64,000 nt of DNA from Salvelinus alpinus (Eukaryota; Chordata; Actinopteri; Salmoniformes; Salmonidae): positions 67,211,205 through 67,275,204 of the forward strand of contig NC_092091.1 in assembly GCF_045679555.1 (NCBI RefSeq), read 5' to 3'. Shown one piece after another: positions 63,525 to 64,000 of this stretch; position 1 is the first letter of the stretch; each line of letters begins with the position of its first letter. Position numbers and translations under genes: made by a program. Below the pieces are notes generated by a model. The model had not been told where the DNA came from and did no database searches. It saw only the letters and a list, made by a program, of their open reading frames with translations.

Positions 63525-64000
63525 CGCTTCTGGCTCCAACAACCTCCCTTTACCAGTCACCTCTGTACAGACTGGTGGAGGTTGGAGTCAGAGGAGTCTG
63601 CAGTCAGGGCCTTCTCCTCTGTCCTCAGATCAGCATTCAGCAGACTCCCAGCCAAACACAATCCCATCAGTTTACACTGGGCAGGTCCAGAACAGACTAT
63701 GGTCCAGCACAGTACTACACAGAGCCATGACTACATGGAACTCTATTCCACATCAGGTAACTGACACAAGCTGTAGAATCAGATACAATGATACAATGAA
63801 ACCTTATAGAACAGCAGGGACTGTGAAGACACACACACAGGACCAGACACATGCTAACTCACGCACTCTGCACACATGTATACATGGATTTTGTGTTGTA
63901 GATATGTGGTAGTAGAGTAGTGGCTTGAGGACACACTTAATGGGTTGTGAAATGTAATGTCATGTAATATTTATAATTGTATATAACTGCCTTAATGTTG
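63525..64000 (+). mobile_element. LINE 3' end, cut by window edge
   Basis: A plus-strand frame open from 63490 to 63912 contains TTWNSIP, reminiscent of the C-terminal end of LINE reverse-transcriptase proteins. The terminal TTGTATATAACTGCCTTAAT is the start of a 3' UTR tail common in salmonid LINEs. The 5' part is missing and the 3' end lies outside the window. Confidence 0.65.

Noticed and set aside
63524-63756. Possible znf827 exon 3: acceptor TTCTGCAG, 233 bases open in phase, donor CAG|GTAACT
   Set aside because: The translation lacks the C2H2 finger sequence expected after exon 2. The length would change the phase from 1 to 0, whereas the next exon should accept phase 1. The surrounding sequence matches a LINE 3' end. 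It could at most be a cryptic exon.

Overview
The window is vertebrate nuclear DNA and almost certainly salmonid (Oncorhynchus, Salmo or Salvelinus; I cannot fix the genus). It has two spliced genes, long introns and very dense repeats. Many repeats are families I recognise from salmonid genomes: tRNA-derived SINEs, LINE 3' ends finishing in GCGCATGTGACAAATAAA, the palindromic CAAATGGCACCC element, Tc1-like ends and several hAT elements with 8-bp target duplications. There are no bacterial features, CRISPR arrays or operons.

Genes. lsm6 lies on the minus strand at about 15835-17790 and is complete: one 5' UTR exon and three coding exons giving an 80-residue LSm6. znf827 lies on the plus strand and is partial. 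A tiny first coding exon (31827-31869) encodes the RRKQ NuRD-recruitment motif. After a 27-kb intron, a 1.3-kb exon (58859-60196) encodes the conserved N-terminal region. The zinc-finger exons lie beyond the right edge. The two genes are divergent, as the human LSM6/ZNF827 pair is as I recall it, but their ends are only about 14 kb apart.

Region by region. 1-15.8 kb is intergenic: hAT copies, a 53-bp minisatellite split by a hAT insertion, long CA and CT tracts, and a 3.6-kb minisatellite (8517-12127) with telomere-type CCCTAA motifs in every unit. 15.8-17.8 kb is lsm6. 17.8-31.5 kb is intergenic, with a GT tract plus 61-bp repeat, two SINEs, MITEs and an 18-bp minisatellite. 31.8-58.9 kb is znf827 intron 1. 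It holds hAT elements at 35743, 38040 and 42623 (all with perfect 8-bp target duplications and nested insertions), a 1.4-kb 53-bp minisatellite, LINE fragments, and a 4-kb (CAC)n-containing minisatellite invaded by a hAT element. 58.9-60.2 kb is znf827 exon 2. 60.2-64 kb is intron 2, with a SINE in a 15-bp target duplication, a 1.2-kb element with an internal 41-bp tandem expansion, and a LINE 3' end cut by the window edge.

Nothing here is a clearly new biochemical system. The most unusual items are the telomere-motif minisatellite near znf827 (whose human product acts at ALT telomeres), a minimal ATG-TGA uORF before the znf827 start, and transposons that carry or sit inside tandem arrays.
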